Shown here: positions 1 to 7,681 of the stretch, piece by piece | How the letters are laid out: every line of letters starts with the position of its first letter | Position numbering within the stretch: position 1 is the first letter of the stretch | Assembly: GCA_003134815.1 (NCBI GenBank) | Contig: PLCO01000040.1 | Coordinates: 1-33,182 of the forward strand | Reading direction: 5' to 3' | Source of the DNA: Acidobacteriaceae bacterium | GTDB lineage: Bacteria > Acidobacteriota > Terriglobia > Terriglobales > Acidobacteriaceae | DNA length: 33,182 nucleotides | Program-made: the position numbers and the translations under genes | Notes under the pieces: generated by a model | Told to the model about the DNA's origin: nothing | What the model saw: only the letters and a program-made list of their open reading frames with translations | Databases searched by the model: none

Positions 1-300
1 GTTATCTAGGACAGCCCCAAAAATAATTTGCTATCCCAAATTTGGTGCAAATGGCACTTAACTCCTTCAGAATCAACAAAACTACCTCAAAATCCGCATC
101 GATTTTTTGCGATTTTTGTCGATTTTTGTTCGCAAAACGGCCCTTTTTCGACCCAAAACCGCCCGCACAGAGCCGGGTCTTGCTGCTCCCTATAACCCTC
201 GGTCCCTGGTGGCTTGCTCATTTTGCCCATGCCGTGATGGAGCCCGCTCTCACTGCGCCCCTCTCAGCACGATGCGGTCATAGACGCCGCAGCAAAAGCA
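1..300. other. Non-coding edge, no gene seen
   Basis: I see no supported gene in the first 300 bases. A long plus-strand open frame crosses here and continues antisense through the Gly-rich gene, but it lacks a ribosome binding site and its product is an Arg/His-rich shadow of that gene. The T-rich stretch on the minus strand just below position 300 belongs to the terminator of the neighbouring gene. Confidence 0.5.
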
Positions 301-330
301 AAGCGGCGGAGCTGGTATGCTCCGCCGCTT
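291..330 (-). terminator. Rho-independent terminator of the Gly-rich protein gene
   Basis: A perfect 12-bp inverted repeat (301-312 pairs with 319-330, GC-rich AAGCGGCGGAGC) encloses a 6-nt loop. Read on the minus strand it is followed by TTTGC and TTTTGC. It starts 37 nt past the stop codon of the minus-strand gene ending at 367, so it most likely ends that transcript. Confidence 0.8.
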
Positions 331-366
331 GTTGTTCAAAATGCCGCCTGATTCAGCGGCTACGGG

Positions 367-900
367 TTAGTGCCGCCCGCCGCCACCACCACCGCCTTGA
401 TGTCCGCCACCACCACCGCCTTGATGTCCGCCACCACCACCGCCTTGATGTCCACCACCGCCGCCGCCTTGGTGTCCACCGCCGCCGCCTTGATGTCCAC
501 CACCAACGCCTTGATGTCCACCGCCCCCTTGATATCCGCCGCCACCGCCTCGAGATCCACCACCGCCGCCTCGGGCTTCGCCTCCGCCGGAGCGATAAGA
601 CGTGTTACCAGGTCCGCCGTGGTAGTTCCCGCCGCCCTCGTTCACAAAGCGATGGCCGCCCCAGCCGTGGCTGTAGCCCCATCCACCCCAGGGACCCATG
701 CCCAGGAAGATGCCGTTGTAGAAATACCCCGGCCCGTAATAGCCATAGGGCGCGCAGGCGTAAGGCGCATAGCCGTAATAGCCGTACGAACAGGTTGGTT
801 GAACGCCGACGTTAATCACAAGCTGTGCTTGAACCGCTGGCGCCAGGGCCAGACCGGCAAACAAAGCTGTTGCACCGAATAGAGTTCTAATTCCACGCAT
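367..900 (-). CDS. Secreted Gly/His-rich low-complexity protein
   Basis: A 177-residue product. The N-terminus is a clear Sec signal peptide (MRG-IRT followed by a hydrophobic run ending in APAVQA, cleavage expected near residue 25). The next 45 residues are rich in Tyr, Gly and Pro (repeated YGYYG-like motifs), followed by a WGGWGYSHGWGG patch. The last 65 residues are nearly pure Gly with regularly spaced HQG units. The ATG at 900 has a strong purine-rich site (AAGGGGGG) about 8 nt upstream, and a terminator follows the stop, so the gene is probably real and monocistronic. Function is unknown. A structural, adhesive or metal-binding envelope role through the His residues is only inference. 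Confidence 0.75.
   Translation of the reverse strand: MRGIRTLFGATALFAGLALAPAVQAQLVINVGVQPTCSYGYYGYAPYACAPYGYYGPGYFYNGIFLGMGPWGGWGYSHGWGGHRFVNEGGGNYHGGPGNTSYRSGGGEARGGGGGSRGGGGGYQGGGGHQGVGGGHQGGGGGHQGGGGGGHQGGGGGGHQGGGGGGHQGGGGGGGRH
377..537 (-). repeat. In-frame tandem repeat, about 24-bp unit, coding GGGGGHQG
   Basis: Three nearly identical 24-nt units, then degenerate 24/21/18-nt units, all multiples of three. Each adds one HQG with a poly-Gly spacer to the C-terminus of the secreted protein. Such units usually vary in number by slippage without breaking the frame. Confidence 0.8.
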
Positions 901-1214
901 GTGAGACCCCCCTTGAGGTGTCCGCGGTTCCTTGGGTTACGGTGGGGTGCTTTGGCGCCGTTAAGATCAACCCGGCAACAGCAGCCTACATAAGGGGTTG
1001 TATCAGTCCATGAATTCCCGTTGCGAATTCCCGTTACTTGACCGGGGCCATCACCTATCTACCCTTACGTCTTCAATCTATTCGCGGCGATCGCAAGTGT
1101 CTGAGCAATCGGGACCACGCTTTGTGGCCCGTTTCCGAAGCGTCTTAGTGATGAGCACCCGGACCGGTGATCTCAAACGGGAACGCAGATTTGAACCCGC
1201 CATGCCGCGATCTC
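901..1214. other. Intergenic region, leader of the Gly-rich gene
   Basis: No gene supported. It holds the ribosome binding site and presumably the promoter of the minus-strand Gly-rich gene. It also holds a short perfect direct repeat, GAATTCCCGTT at 1012-1022 and 1025-1035. The minus-strand receiver-like gene ends at its right edge. A tRNA-like T-arm string near 1190 does not fold into a T-stem. Confidence 0.5.
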
Positions 1215-1604
1215 TTATGCGGCAATGCCCGGCATAGTTCGACTCGGCGCAGGCGACTTCGCCCGTTCGGCCATTAATTCTCCAATGCTTTCGAGCAGGT
1301 TGGACGGCTCATTCCTAAGTGTCGCGTCCGCAAAGCTGTCGCAGTGGGTTGAAGAGTCCGTAACGCAAACCACGGGTATTCGTGAACCGGAGGCTCGAAT
1401 CAGAAACGTCAATCTCTCCCGGCTATCGGTTGGGATGGCATGGCCGAGGAGGACCAGATCGAAATCACCGTACCTGAATTGGCTGATCGCTTCGCTGATC
1501 GACCCTGTGGATGTGATCACATATCCGGCGGACTGCCAGACTGAGCTCTGACCTTCCAGAAGCGACGAATCCAGGCCGACGGCCAAGACAACCGTCAGGG
1601 GCAT
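1215..1604 (-). CDS. Receiver-like protein, probably without phosphoacceptor Asp
   Basis: A 129-residue single-domain protein with the fold pattern of a CheY-like receiver. A hydrophobic beta1 (TVVLAVGLD) comes first. Then FDLVLLGHAIP (about residues 53-63) stands where receivers have FDLVLLDxxMP, and IPVVCVTD (about 75-82) looks like beta4. The usual Asp of the third strand reads Gly here, and the acidic pair after beta1 is also weak, so phosphorylation is doubtful. The ATG at 1604 has GGAG 8 nt upstream. Stand-alone degenerate receivers occur in Acidobacteriota, where they may work by protein-protein contact; the partner is unknown. The domain assignment comes from pattern alone. Confidence 0.6.
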   Translation of the reverse strand: MPLTVVLAVGLDSSLLEGQSSVWQSAGYVITSTGSISEAISQFRYGDFDLVLLGHAIPTDSRERLTFLIRASGSRIPVVCVTDSSTHCDSFADATLRNEPSNLLESIGELMAERAKSPAPSRTMPGIAA

Positions 1605-2046
1605 AAAGGTCTCCAGAATGGGAATACAAAGCCCGACCGGTCAGGGAGAACGGGCCAAGTATTGCTTTAATATCTGGTTCCTGGCGAACAATCTGGTCAA
1701 TATTGCACATCTTTGCTCTTTTCATCGCTCTTTCACCGGTTCAATTGTGGGGCGATTCCCACATCCTCATCAATGCCGTTCTCGACCAGGCGCGAAGTCC
1801 GTCATCGACGAGTCCGGAGCCTGAGGGATCACCGGCGAATATTTGGTGGGCTTCGTTAATAACCCGAGCGCTTGTTCTGTTCCATCTTCGAATCGGACCC
1901 GAGACCGCAGCGAGAAATTGTTCAGTTTCACAAGGCGGGGGCTGGTCACCGTTGGTTGTGTCTCAAATTGCTCAGCTTTTTCTGGTGCGGCGTAGAAAAC
2001 TTTGGATGTAAGAGTCGTGAGATCTCGCGAGAAAAAGGAGAAGACA
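1605..2046. other. Gap without a supported gene
   Basis: Open frames exist on both strands, the longest on the minus strand from about 2069 to 1770. None has both a good ribosome binding site and a recognisable product, and the minus-strand frame would overlap the start of the gene at 2047. The region presumably carries divergent promoters for the receiver-like gene and the small gene at 2047. I cannot point to convincing promoter boxes. Confidence 0.4.
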
Positions 2047-2247
2047 ATGACAGGGAGCTCGGAGGTCAATTTAGCTGAACTGCACAGCCAGGCGGCCTAT
2101 GCACATGCAGCAGCAGCCCACGTTCATAGCACGGGCGATCACGCATCCGCGCAAGAGTTGGCCAGAAAGGCCTTGGGACGTTCCGTGGAAGCCTTAAAGC
2201 AAACGGAAGAGATGGTCCAGAACGCGCCGCAATCGATCCAGGTTTAG
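2047..2247 (+). CDS. Small Ala/His-rich helical protein of unknown function
   Basis: A 66-residue product. The start is chosen at ATG 2047 because AAAAGGAG lies about 7 nt upstream; a longer frame begins at 2002 but lacks such a site. The sequence is Ala-rich with several His (AAYAHAAAAHVHSTGDH near residues 13-29), then HASAQELARKALGRSVEALKQ, which reads as one or two amphipathic helices, roughly like a single TPR-like hairpin. No signal peptide or membrane segment is seen. It is the first of a run of small plus-strand genes. I do not recognise a family. Confidence 0.6.
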   Translation: MTGSSEVNLAELHSQAAYAHAAAAHVHSTGDHASAQELARKALGRSVEALKQTEEMVQNAPQSIQV

Positions 2248-2250
2248 CGA

Positions 2251-2278
2251 GCATGGTTTAGTGGGCATGGTTTAGTGG
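2251..2278 (+). repeat. Perfect 14-nt tandem duplication
   Basis: GCATGGTTTAGTGG occurs twice head to tail directly after the stop codon at 2247. A partial third copy (GGTTTAG) overlaps the stop codon itself. It looks like a slippage product; no function is assigned. Confidence 0.7.
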
Positions 2279-2371
2279 ACACGCTCAATGGTAAATTGTC
2301 GAGCCAGAAACGCTCGGCGCAATCGAAAGAGAGTCACAACCCGGGATGACCGGGACGAAGGGTGAAGCAAA

Positions 2372-2530
2372 ATGCTGATCATTCTGATTATTGTTCTGCT
2401 GCTGGTGTTCGGCGGCGGCGGAGGGTACTTCGGCTACAGCAGGTGGGGCGCAGGCGGAGGAGCCGGCATTGGGCTTGGCACAATCCTTGTGATCGTGCTG
2501 ATCTGCTACTTCTTGGGAGCTTTCCGATAG
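2372..2530 (+). CDS. DUF3309-like 52-residue membrane peptide
   Basis: A short gene: ATG at 2372, TAG at 2528-2530, with AAGGGTG about 7 nt upstream of the start. The product opens with a hydrophobic helix (MLIILIIVLLLVF), then a Gly-rich turn (GGGGGYFGYSRWG) and a second hydrophobic helix (TILVIVLICYFLGAF). This helix, Gly-rich loop with Tyr/Trp/Arg, helix pattern and the length match the DUF3309 family of tiny bacterial membrane proteins, whose role is unknown. The family call is from memory of the pattern. Confidence 0.75.
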   Translation: MLIILIIVLLLVFGGGGGYFGYSRWGAGGGAGIGLGTILVIVLICYFLGAFR

Positions 2531-2635
2531 AGCGATCCGCGGCAGGTTCAGCCCGCTGCCGGGAGATTGGCGACGGGCAGGATCAATTTTCAGGCGTGCG
2601 GTGTTGGTAACCAGTACGATGCGCGGAGGAAAGCG

Positions 2636-2884
2636 ATGAGTATCGGCAATGCGCTGGCGCTGAGTTTGCAAGATCTTAAGTTATGTTTTGCGGATTTCAC
2701 GGGCGGTGGCGCTGGTTGGTTGTTGCTCGGGTTCTTATTGGCCATCGTGGTGCTTGCCAAACTGGCGACTGAGGCGACGCTGGTTTTACATGCCTCGCAT
2801 CGACGCCAGTCCCACTCCGGATGGCTAGCAGAGGTCCCAAAATCGGCGATCGCAGTGTCGCCAACCGAGGGCATGACGAAATGA
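2636..2884 (+). CDS. Small single-pass membrane protein, unknown function
   Basis: An 82-residue product from ATG 2636, preceded by GGAGGAAAGCG, an excellent ribosome binding site; the frame is open further upstream but without such a site. About 20 polar residues are followed by one strong membrane segment (WLLLGFLLAIVVLAKLA, about residues 27-43) and a polar tail with two adjacent His/Arg motifs. It lies between the DUF3309-like gene and a further small gene on the same strand. No family recognised. Confidence 0.55.
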   Translation: MSIGNALALSLQDLKLCFADFTGGGAGWLLLGFLLAIVVLAKLATEATLVLHASHRRQSHSGWLAEVPKSAIAVSPTEGMTK

Positions 2885-3006
2885 CCGTCAGAGGCACGCC
2901 GGCTCTGGTGGGCGTATGCTTGAGTGAGCAGCCCGTTTTTCCCTTCTCGCCTTTGGCACTCCAGACGAGCATCTTCCGGCTACGTAACAGAACGACTGGA
3001 GCCGCC

Positions 3007-3273
3007 ATGAGCCTTCTCAAGAAAAGCGATGTGAAGAATCACCTGTCTTCCCGCTTCCGGACGGCACATTATCTGTGCCCGCCGAAAAGCCAGACCGACT
3101 CAGCCAGTTCTTTCCTGGCCGAACCGGACAAAACCAACAGGAGTCTGTCGGCTTTTGCTGAGGATTTCATTGAGGAGCACTCATCACCCCGGAAATCTCT
3201 GGCGGGGGCCGATCCTGCCACCAATACCATTCGCCTTCAGGCGCCTACGATCTCGAAAAGCACCCAGGCGTGA
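3007..3273 (+). CDS. Small hydrophilic protein upstream of the glycosyltransferase locus
   Basis: An 88-residue product. ATG 3007 has GGAG about 6 nt upstream. It opens MSLLKKSDVKNHLS, then becomes Ser/Pro/Thr-rich, has an acidic patch (FAEDFIEEH, near residues 54-62) and ends SKSTQA. The composition suggests a disordered protein. Its stop codon overlaps the GTG start of the next gene (GTGA), so the two are probably translationally coupled. I recall similar openings in small acidobacterial proteins, but I know no function. Confidence 0.6.
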   Translation: MSLLKKSDVKNHLSSRFRTAHYLCPPKSQTDSASSFLAEPDKTNRSLSAFAEDFIEEHSSPRKSLAGADPATNTIRLQAPTISKSTQA

Positions 3274-3674
3274 CGCCGCACTCCGTTTTCCTGCGCTCGA
3301 ATTGCGTTCTTCCTGTACCTCTGGATCCCCTTACGGAGCCAGTCGGCGAAAACTGGACGCGTGTAGAACAGATCACTGCCCCGGTCTTCGACACGATGAT
3401 TCGCCAGAAGGGCTGGCACTTTATGCAGGTGGACCACCTATGCGCCCGGAAAGCCTTTGGTCTCACAGAGACAGCAGCAGTTCAAGGAGCATTGGCACGT
3501 TCCCTCAAAGGTGTGGCGGGGCGATTCAATGCCGCCGAGCTGATTTCCATTCGGGTCAGAAAATATCCGGGCTTTTACATCGCCGGCGTTACCTTGCAAC
3601 CGCGTCAGATCCAGCAATACACCTGGCTGGAAATTGCAGGAGATTGGCATCAACTGGCAGTGCCCGTTCGATAA
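3270..3674 (+). CDS. Conserved-looking 134-residue protein, unknown function
   Basis: Begins at a GTG at 3270 that overlaps the previous stop by 4 nt, typical of coupled translation. The product is soluble, with no signal peptide. It has mixed alpha/beta character: ENWTRVEQITAPVFDTMIRQKGWHFM near the N-terminus and VRKYPGFYIAGVTLQPRQIQQYTWLE near the C-terminus. Codon use and the tight overlap support a real gene. It precedes the two-domain glycosyltransferase gene by 114 nt and may share its transcript. Family not recognised. Confidence 0.6.
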   Translation: MTPHSVFLRSNCVLPVPLDPLTEPVGENWTRVEQITAPVFDTMIRQKGWHFMQVDHLCARKAFGLTETAAVQGALARSLKGVAGRFNAAELISIRVRKYPGFYIAGVTLQPRQIQQYTWLEIAGDWHQLAVPVR

Positions 3675-3788
3675 GCCGAGTGTGACAAGGCCCGAGAGCC
3701 AAACGTCGAACCATGTGTAGGACATCGCCGCTGATTTCGCGCAGCGCACTTCAGGCGAGGATCGAATCGCGATTGAAAAGAGGTTAAG

Positions 3789-6179
3789 ATGACTTTCCCT
3801 GAGATTGTAAATTCCGAAACGCGGGCCGGCAAAACGGAATCATCGGTTTCTATACCCATCGCGTTGAAAGCCAGCCGCCTCCCGTTGCCCACGCGCATTG
3901 CAGTTGTTGGAAACTATCTACCGCGCGAGTGCGGCATTGCTACTTTCACCACCGACTTGTGCAACGCGCTGGCAGCCGAATACGGCAAAGAACGCCTGTT
4001 TGCCATTCCCGTCAACGATCCCGATTCGAGCTACGACTATCCGGAACAAGTGCGCCTCGAACTGACGCAGGAGGACATCGCCTCCTATGAACGCGCTGCC
4101 GATTTCCTCAACTTCAATAGCAACGATCTCGTCTGCCTGCAGCATGAGTACGGCATCTACGGCGGCGCCGCGGGCCGCTACATTCTTGCCCTGCTGCGCA
4201 AATTGAAAATGCCGCTGGTTACGACGCTGCACACGGTCCTGCGCGAACCGGACGCGAATCAACGCATCGTGCTCGAAGAAATCGCGGAGCTCTCTGATCG
4301 TCTCATCGTCATGAGCGAACTGGCGGCCCAACTGTTGCGCGAAGTGTATGCGGTGCCCGGCGGAAAGATCGATGTGGTCCCGCACGGCGTTCCCGACATG
4401 CCGTTCATGGATCCCAACTACTTCAAGGATAAATTTGGCACGGAAGGCAAGTCAGTTCTGCTTACATTCGGTTTGCTCTCTCCCAACAAGGGAATTGAAA
4501 ACGTGATTCGCGCGCTGCCCGCGATTCTCGCCCGCCAGCCGAACGTGGTGTATATCGTCTCCGGCGTGACGCATCCCCATATCCGAAAGCGCGAAGGCGA
4601 GCGCTACCGCGAAGAATTGCAGGCACTGGCCGCGCAGCTTGGCGTGTCTTCCCATTTGATTCTCAACAATCGCTTCGTAAGCACTGAAGAACTGGTTGAG
4701 CACGTCGGCGCGGCCGATATTTACATCACACCCTACCGGCAGGAGGCGCAGGTCGTCTCCGGCACGCTGGCCATTGCGCTTGGTGCCGGCAAGGCCATTA
4801 TCTCCACACCGTACTTGCACGCCAAGGAACTGCTCGCGGACAAAAGAGGCGTGATTGTCCCGTTTGACGATTCGGACGCCATCGCTGAATCGGTTGTCGC
4901 ATTACTCGAGAACGATTCGGAGCGCCATGCGATGCGCAAGCGTGCTTATCTGCACTCTCGCGGAACAACGTGGCCGACGACTGCGCGCGCCTACATGGCC
5001 ACCTTCCAGCGGGCGCGCTTCGAGCGCTCCTTGCAGCCAAGAGCCGCCCAACCAGACGAAATCGCAGTGGGCCCGATCGACGCGATGGAACACCTGCCGG
5101 ATCTGAACACCAATCATCTGTTCACCATGACCGATGACACGGGCATTCTGCAGCACGCAATCTTCTCTGTTCCCAACACCCGCGAAGGCTATACCACCGA
5201 CGACAACGCACGGGCGCTAATCGTGTCCACTCTTCTCAATGAAAGCGTTGGGTTCCCGCACGGGGAGGACCATCTCAATCTTTCTCGCCGCTACCTGGCT
5301 TTTCTCTGGCTTGCATTTCATTCCGATATCGGGCGCTTCAGGAATTTCCTCGGCTACGATCGCAAGTGGCTTGAGGACGTTGGCTCGGAAGATAGCCATG
5401 GGCGCGCGTTGTGGGCTCTGGGTTCGGTGCTCGGCCAGTCGCAGAATCCCGGAATGCGGGGAGCGGCAGGAAGACTTTTCGAGGCTGCCGCACCCGCGGT
5501 TCTAAAGTTCAGCAGCCCGCGCGCATGGGCATTCAGTGTTCTCGGTATGCAGGCCTATCTCGACTGGTTCCCTGGCGACAGGGCCATCCAAAGCGCTCGT
5601 AACGCGCTCGCCAATCGCCTGCTGGATGTTTACGAACGCAGCCGTTCAGAGAACTGGTGTTGGTTTGAGACGAGCCTCTCGTACTCCAATGCGAGGCTGC
5701 CACAGGCGCTCATCCTGGCTGGCGGGCGCAGCAAGAACAAGAAGATGATCGCGGCGGGAATCGAGTCGCTTGAGTGGCTTGTTGCTGCTCAACATTGCGG
5801 TCACCCGGAGATCTTTGTGCCCATCGGCTCCAGCCAATGTTTCACCGAAGGCGGCGAAAAGCCCCGCTTCGATCAGCAACCCGTCGAAGCCTGCGCCACC
5901 ATCTCCGCTTGTCTTGAGGCATACAGGCTCACCCACCACCAATGTTGGACCGACGAAGCCCATTGCGTCTTCCGCTGGTTCCTCGGCAAAAACGACCTGC
6001 AGGCGCCGCTCTACGACGCAACAACTGGCGGATGCAGAGATGGACTTCATCCCGACCGCGTCAACGAAAATCAGGGAGCGGAATCAACGCTTTCGTTCCT
6101 CATGGCGCTCCTGGAAATGCAGCGAGCGAAAGTGACCCACCTAGAAGACACGTATCAGGAAATGAGCATTACCCTTTGA
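3789..6179 (+). CDS. Two-domain protein: family 4 glycosyltransferase plus alpha/alpha-toroid-like domain
   Basis: A 796-residue cytosolic protein. Residues about 35-415 form a GT-B glycosyltransferase of family 4. The N-terminal signature RIAVVGNYLPRECGIATF lies at 36-53, the acceptor-side QHEYGIYGG at 118-126, GLLSPNKGIENVI (start of the nucleotide-sugar lobe) at 228-240, and SGTLAIALGAGKAII, with the donor-site loop, at 324-338. Residues about 430-790 are a helical domain rich in Trp and His (TTDDNARAL, WCWFE, FTEGGEKPRFDQQPVEA) that resembles an (alpha/alpha)6 barrel. Its role is unknown. AGAGG lies 5 nt before the ATG. The stop overlaps the start region of a GH130 gene, which points to one glycan pathway, perhaps mannose-based. 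The donor sugar is not readable from sequence. Confidence 0.85.
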   Translation: MTFPEIVNSETRAGKTESSVSIPIALKASRLPLPTRIAVVGNYLPRECGIATFTTDLCNALAAEYGKERLFAIPVNDPDSSYDYPEQVRLELTQEDIASYERAADFLNFNSNDLVCLQHEYGIYGGAAGRYILALLRKLKMPLVTTLHTVLREPDANQRIVLEEIAELSDRLIVMSELAAQLLREVYAVPGGKIDVVPHGVPDMPFMDPNYFKDKFGTEGKSVLLTFGLLSPNKGIENVIRALPAILARQPNVVYIVSGVTHPHIRKREGERYREELQALAAQLGVSSHLILNNRFVSTEELVEHVGAADIYITPYRQEAQVVSGTLAIALGAGKAIISTPYLHAKELLADKRGVIVPFDDSDAIAESVVALLENDSERHAMRKRAYLHSRGTTWPTTARAYMATFQRARFERSLQPRAAQPDEIAVGPIDAMEHLPDLNTNHLFTMTDDTGILQHAIFSVPNTREGYTTDDNARALIVSTLLNESVGFPHGEDHLNLSRRYLAFLWLAFHSDIGRFRNFLGYDRKWLEDVGSEDSHGRALWALGSVLGQSQNPGMRGAAGRLFEAAAPAVLKFSSPRAWAFSVLGMQAYLDWFPGDRAIQSARNALANRLLDVYERSRSENWCWFETSLSYSNARLPQALILAGGRSKNKKMIAAGIESLEWLVAAQHCGHPEIFVPIGSSQCFTEGGEKPRFDQQPVEACATISACLEAYRLTHHQCWTDEAHCVFRWFLGKNDLQAPLYDATTGGCRDGLHPDRVNENQGAESTLSFLMALLEMQRAKVTHLEDTYQEMSITL

Positions 6180-7219
6180 ATCCAATACTTCAAGCAACGG
6201 ATTTGCCAGAGGCTGCTGTTCCAGACGCTGCCGATGTAGTCCAGCCGAAACCGGGAGCATGTACCGACCTTCCTCTGCTCACGCGTTATTCCGACAATCC
6301 GATTCTTAGCGGGCACGATTGGCCCTATCCCGTTAACAGCGTCTTCAACGCTGGGGCCGTGCGTTTATCCGACGGAGACACGTTATTGCTTTGCCGAGTG
6401 GAAGACCGCAGCGGCCTGTCGCACCTTTGCGCGGCACGCTCAGAGAATGGAATCAACGGATGGCGGATTGATCCTCAGCCTACCTTGATGGCGAATCCCC
6501 AGGAATACCCTGAAGAAATCTGGGGCATCGAAGACCCACGCATTACCTGCGTCCCGGAACTCGAGCAATATGCCGTGGCGTATACCTCATTCGCCCGCGG
6601 CGGCCCGGGAGTTTCACTGGCGCTCACCAAAGACTTTCGCAGCTTCGAGCGACTCGGCGTGATTATGCAGCCGGAAGATAAGGATGCCGCGCTGCTGCCG
6701 CGAAAGATCGGCGGATACTGGGCCATGATCCACCGGCCCATGACCACCACCGGCGCCCATATGTGGATCTCCTACTCGCCCGACCTGCGCCATTGGGGCA
6801 GTCATAAGATCATGCTGCAAGCTCGTCGCGGCGGATGGTGGGATGCGAACAAGATTGGCCTATGCTCTCCGCCCATCGAAACGCCGAAAGGCTGGCTGGT
6901 GATCTACCACGGTGTCCGGGTTACCGCCTCGGGAAGCATCTATCGCCTCGGCCTGGCGCTCTTTGACCTCAACCAGCCGGAGATCTGCCTGCAGCGCGGA
7001 GACTCATGGATCTTCGGTCCCGAAGCCCCATACGAGCGCGTCGGAGACGTGCACGACGTCGTGTTTCCTTGCGGCCAAACCGTCGGCGCCGATGGCGACA
7101 CCATCAACCTCTATTACGGAGCAGCCGATTCCAGCATCGCGCTGGCCACGGCAAGCATTCGTTGTCTCCTCTCGTGGCTCGACGCGAATTCCAGTGCAGG
7201 AGTCGGCTCCGGGCAGTGA
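6176..7219 (+). CDS. GH130 family beta-mannoside phosphorylase-like protein
   Basis: About 347 residues if translation starts at TTG 6176, whose codon overlaps the upstream TGA. TTG 6203 is an alternative, and the family core begins only at LLTRYSDNPIL (about residue 34). GH130 motifs are clear: NSVFNAGAV at 54-62, CRVEDRSGLSHL at 73-84, GIEDPRIT at 117-124 with the Asp expected to act as proton donor, KDAALLP, and PPIETPKGWLVIYHGV. GH130 enzymes phosphorolyse or hydrolyse beta-mannosides. With phosphate-binding residues not checked, I cannot tell phosphorylase from hydrolase. The pairing with a family 4 glycosyltransferase suggests synthesis and recycling of one oligosaccharide. Cytosolic: no signal peptide. 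Confidence 0.85.
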   Translation: MNPILQATDLPEAAVPDAADVVQPKPGACTDLPLLTRYSDNPILSGHDWPYPVNSVFNAGAVRLSDGDTLLLCRVEDRSGLSHLCAARSENGINGWRIDPQPTLMANPQEYPEEIWGIEDPRITCVPELEQYAVAYTSFARGGPGVSLALTKDFRSFERLGVIMQPEDKDAALLPRKIGGYWAMIHRPMTTTGAHMWISYSPDLRHWGSHKIMLQARRGGWWDANKIGLCSPPIETPKGWLVIYHGVRVTASGSIYRLGLALFDLNQPEICLQRGDSWIFGPEAPYERVGDVHDVVFPCGQTVGADGDTINLYYGAADSSIALATASIRCLLSWLDANSSAGVGSGQ

Positions 7220-7253
7220 AGTGCGCCAACCTTCCATGGAAAGGAAGTTCACG

Positions 7254-7460
7254 ATGAGTGCTGAAGCGACATTCTGGCCTAGCTGGCTACCGCGTGTCAT
7301 GTGGATACGGCGAAGGTGCCCGAGCTGCAGTTGCGACCAATTCAAACCAGCCGAGTTGCGCCCTTACGATTTCCTCCTCGCCTTATTCTTTCTCCATCCC
7401 GTTCGCTGCAAGTTCTGCTGGCGTCGTGCCTACTGGGTCTCTCTGCGAGCCGCGGAGTGA
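7254..7460 (+). CDS. Small Cys-pair (zinc-ribbon-like) protein
   Basis: A 68-residue basic, Trp-rich product from ATG 7254, with AAGGAAG about 7 nt upstream; it begins 34 nt after the GH130 gene. CPSCSC at about residues 22-27 and CKFCWRR at about 51-57 form two Cys knuckles that could bind one zinc. Between them lies a hydrophobic run (YDFLLALFFLHPV) that may be a membrane-associated or buried helix. The combination of a zinc ribbon around a hydrophobic segment is distinctive, but I do not know a function. Confidence 0.65.
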   Translation: MSAEATFWPSWLPRVMWIRRRCPSCSCDQFKPAELRPYDFLLALFFLHPVRCKFCWRRAYWVSLRAAE

Positions 7461-7681
7461 CGATTCACCAACACGACTCCGGGGTCCCCCGAATACTTGG
7501 CTACGCGTCTGCCATCGGCGTCGTACACGCAGCTGTCTCCCCGGCGAAATCCGTACTAGTTGAGATGAGACAAATTGATAAGGATCGATCAGGCTAATAC
7601 GATATGCCGATGGAATTGTGGCAATGTGCATTTCGTTTGCTGGGTGACAGCGGTCAGAAGGCCCGCCCGAAAGTTCATCAA

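Noticed and set aside
377..537. CRISPR array
   Set aside because: The repeats are directly adjacent with no unique spacers and stay in frame with a coding sequence.
42..882. Two long plus-strand open frames with His/Arg-rich and Ala/Thr-rich products
   Set aside because: They are antisense shadows of the Gly-rich repeat gene (GC-rich periodic sequence stays open in several frames); no ribosome binding sites.
1165..1240. tRNA-like string (GGTTCAAAT on the minus strand)
   Set aside because: The flanks do not form a T-stem, and no acceptor or anticodon arm can be found.
1770..2069. Minus-strand open frame of 99 codons
   Set aside because: Start lies inside the small plus-strand gene at 2047, there is no clear ribosome binding site, and the product is not recognised.
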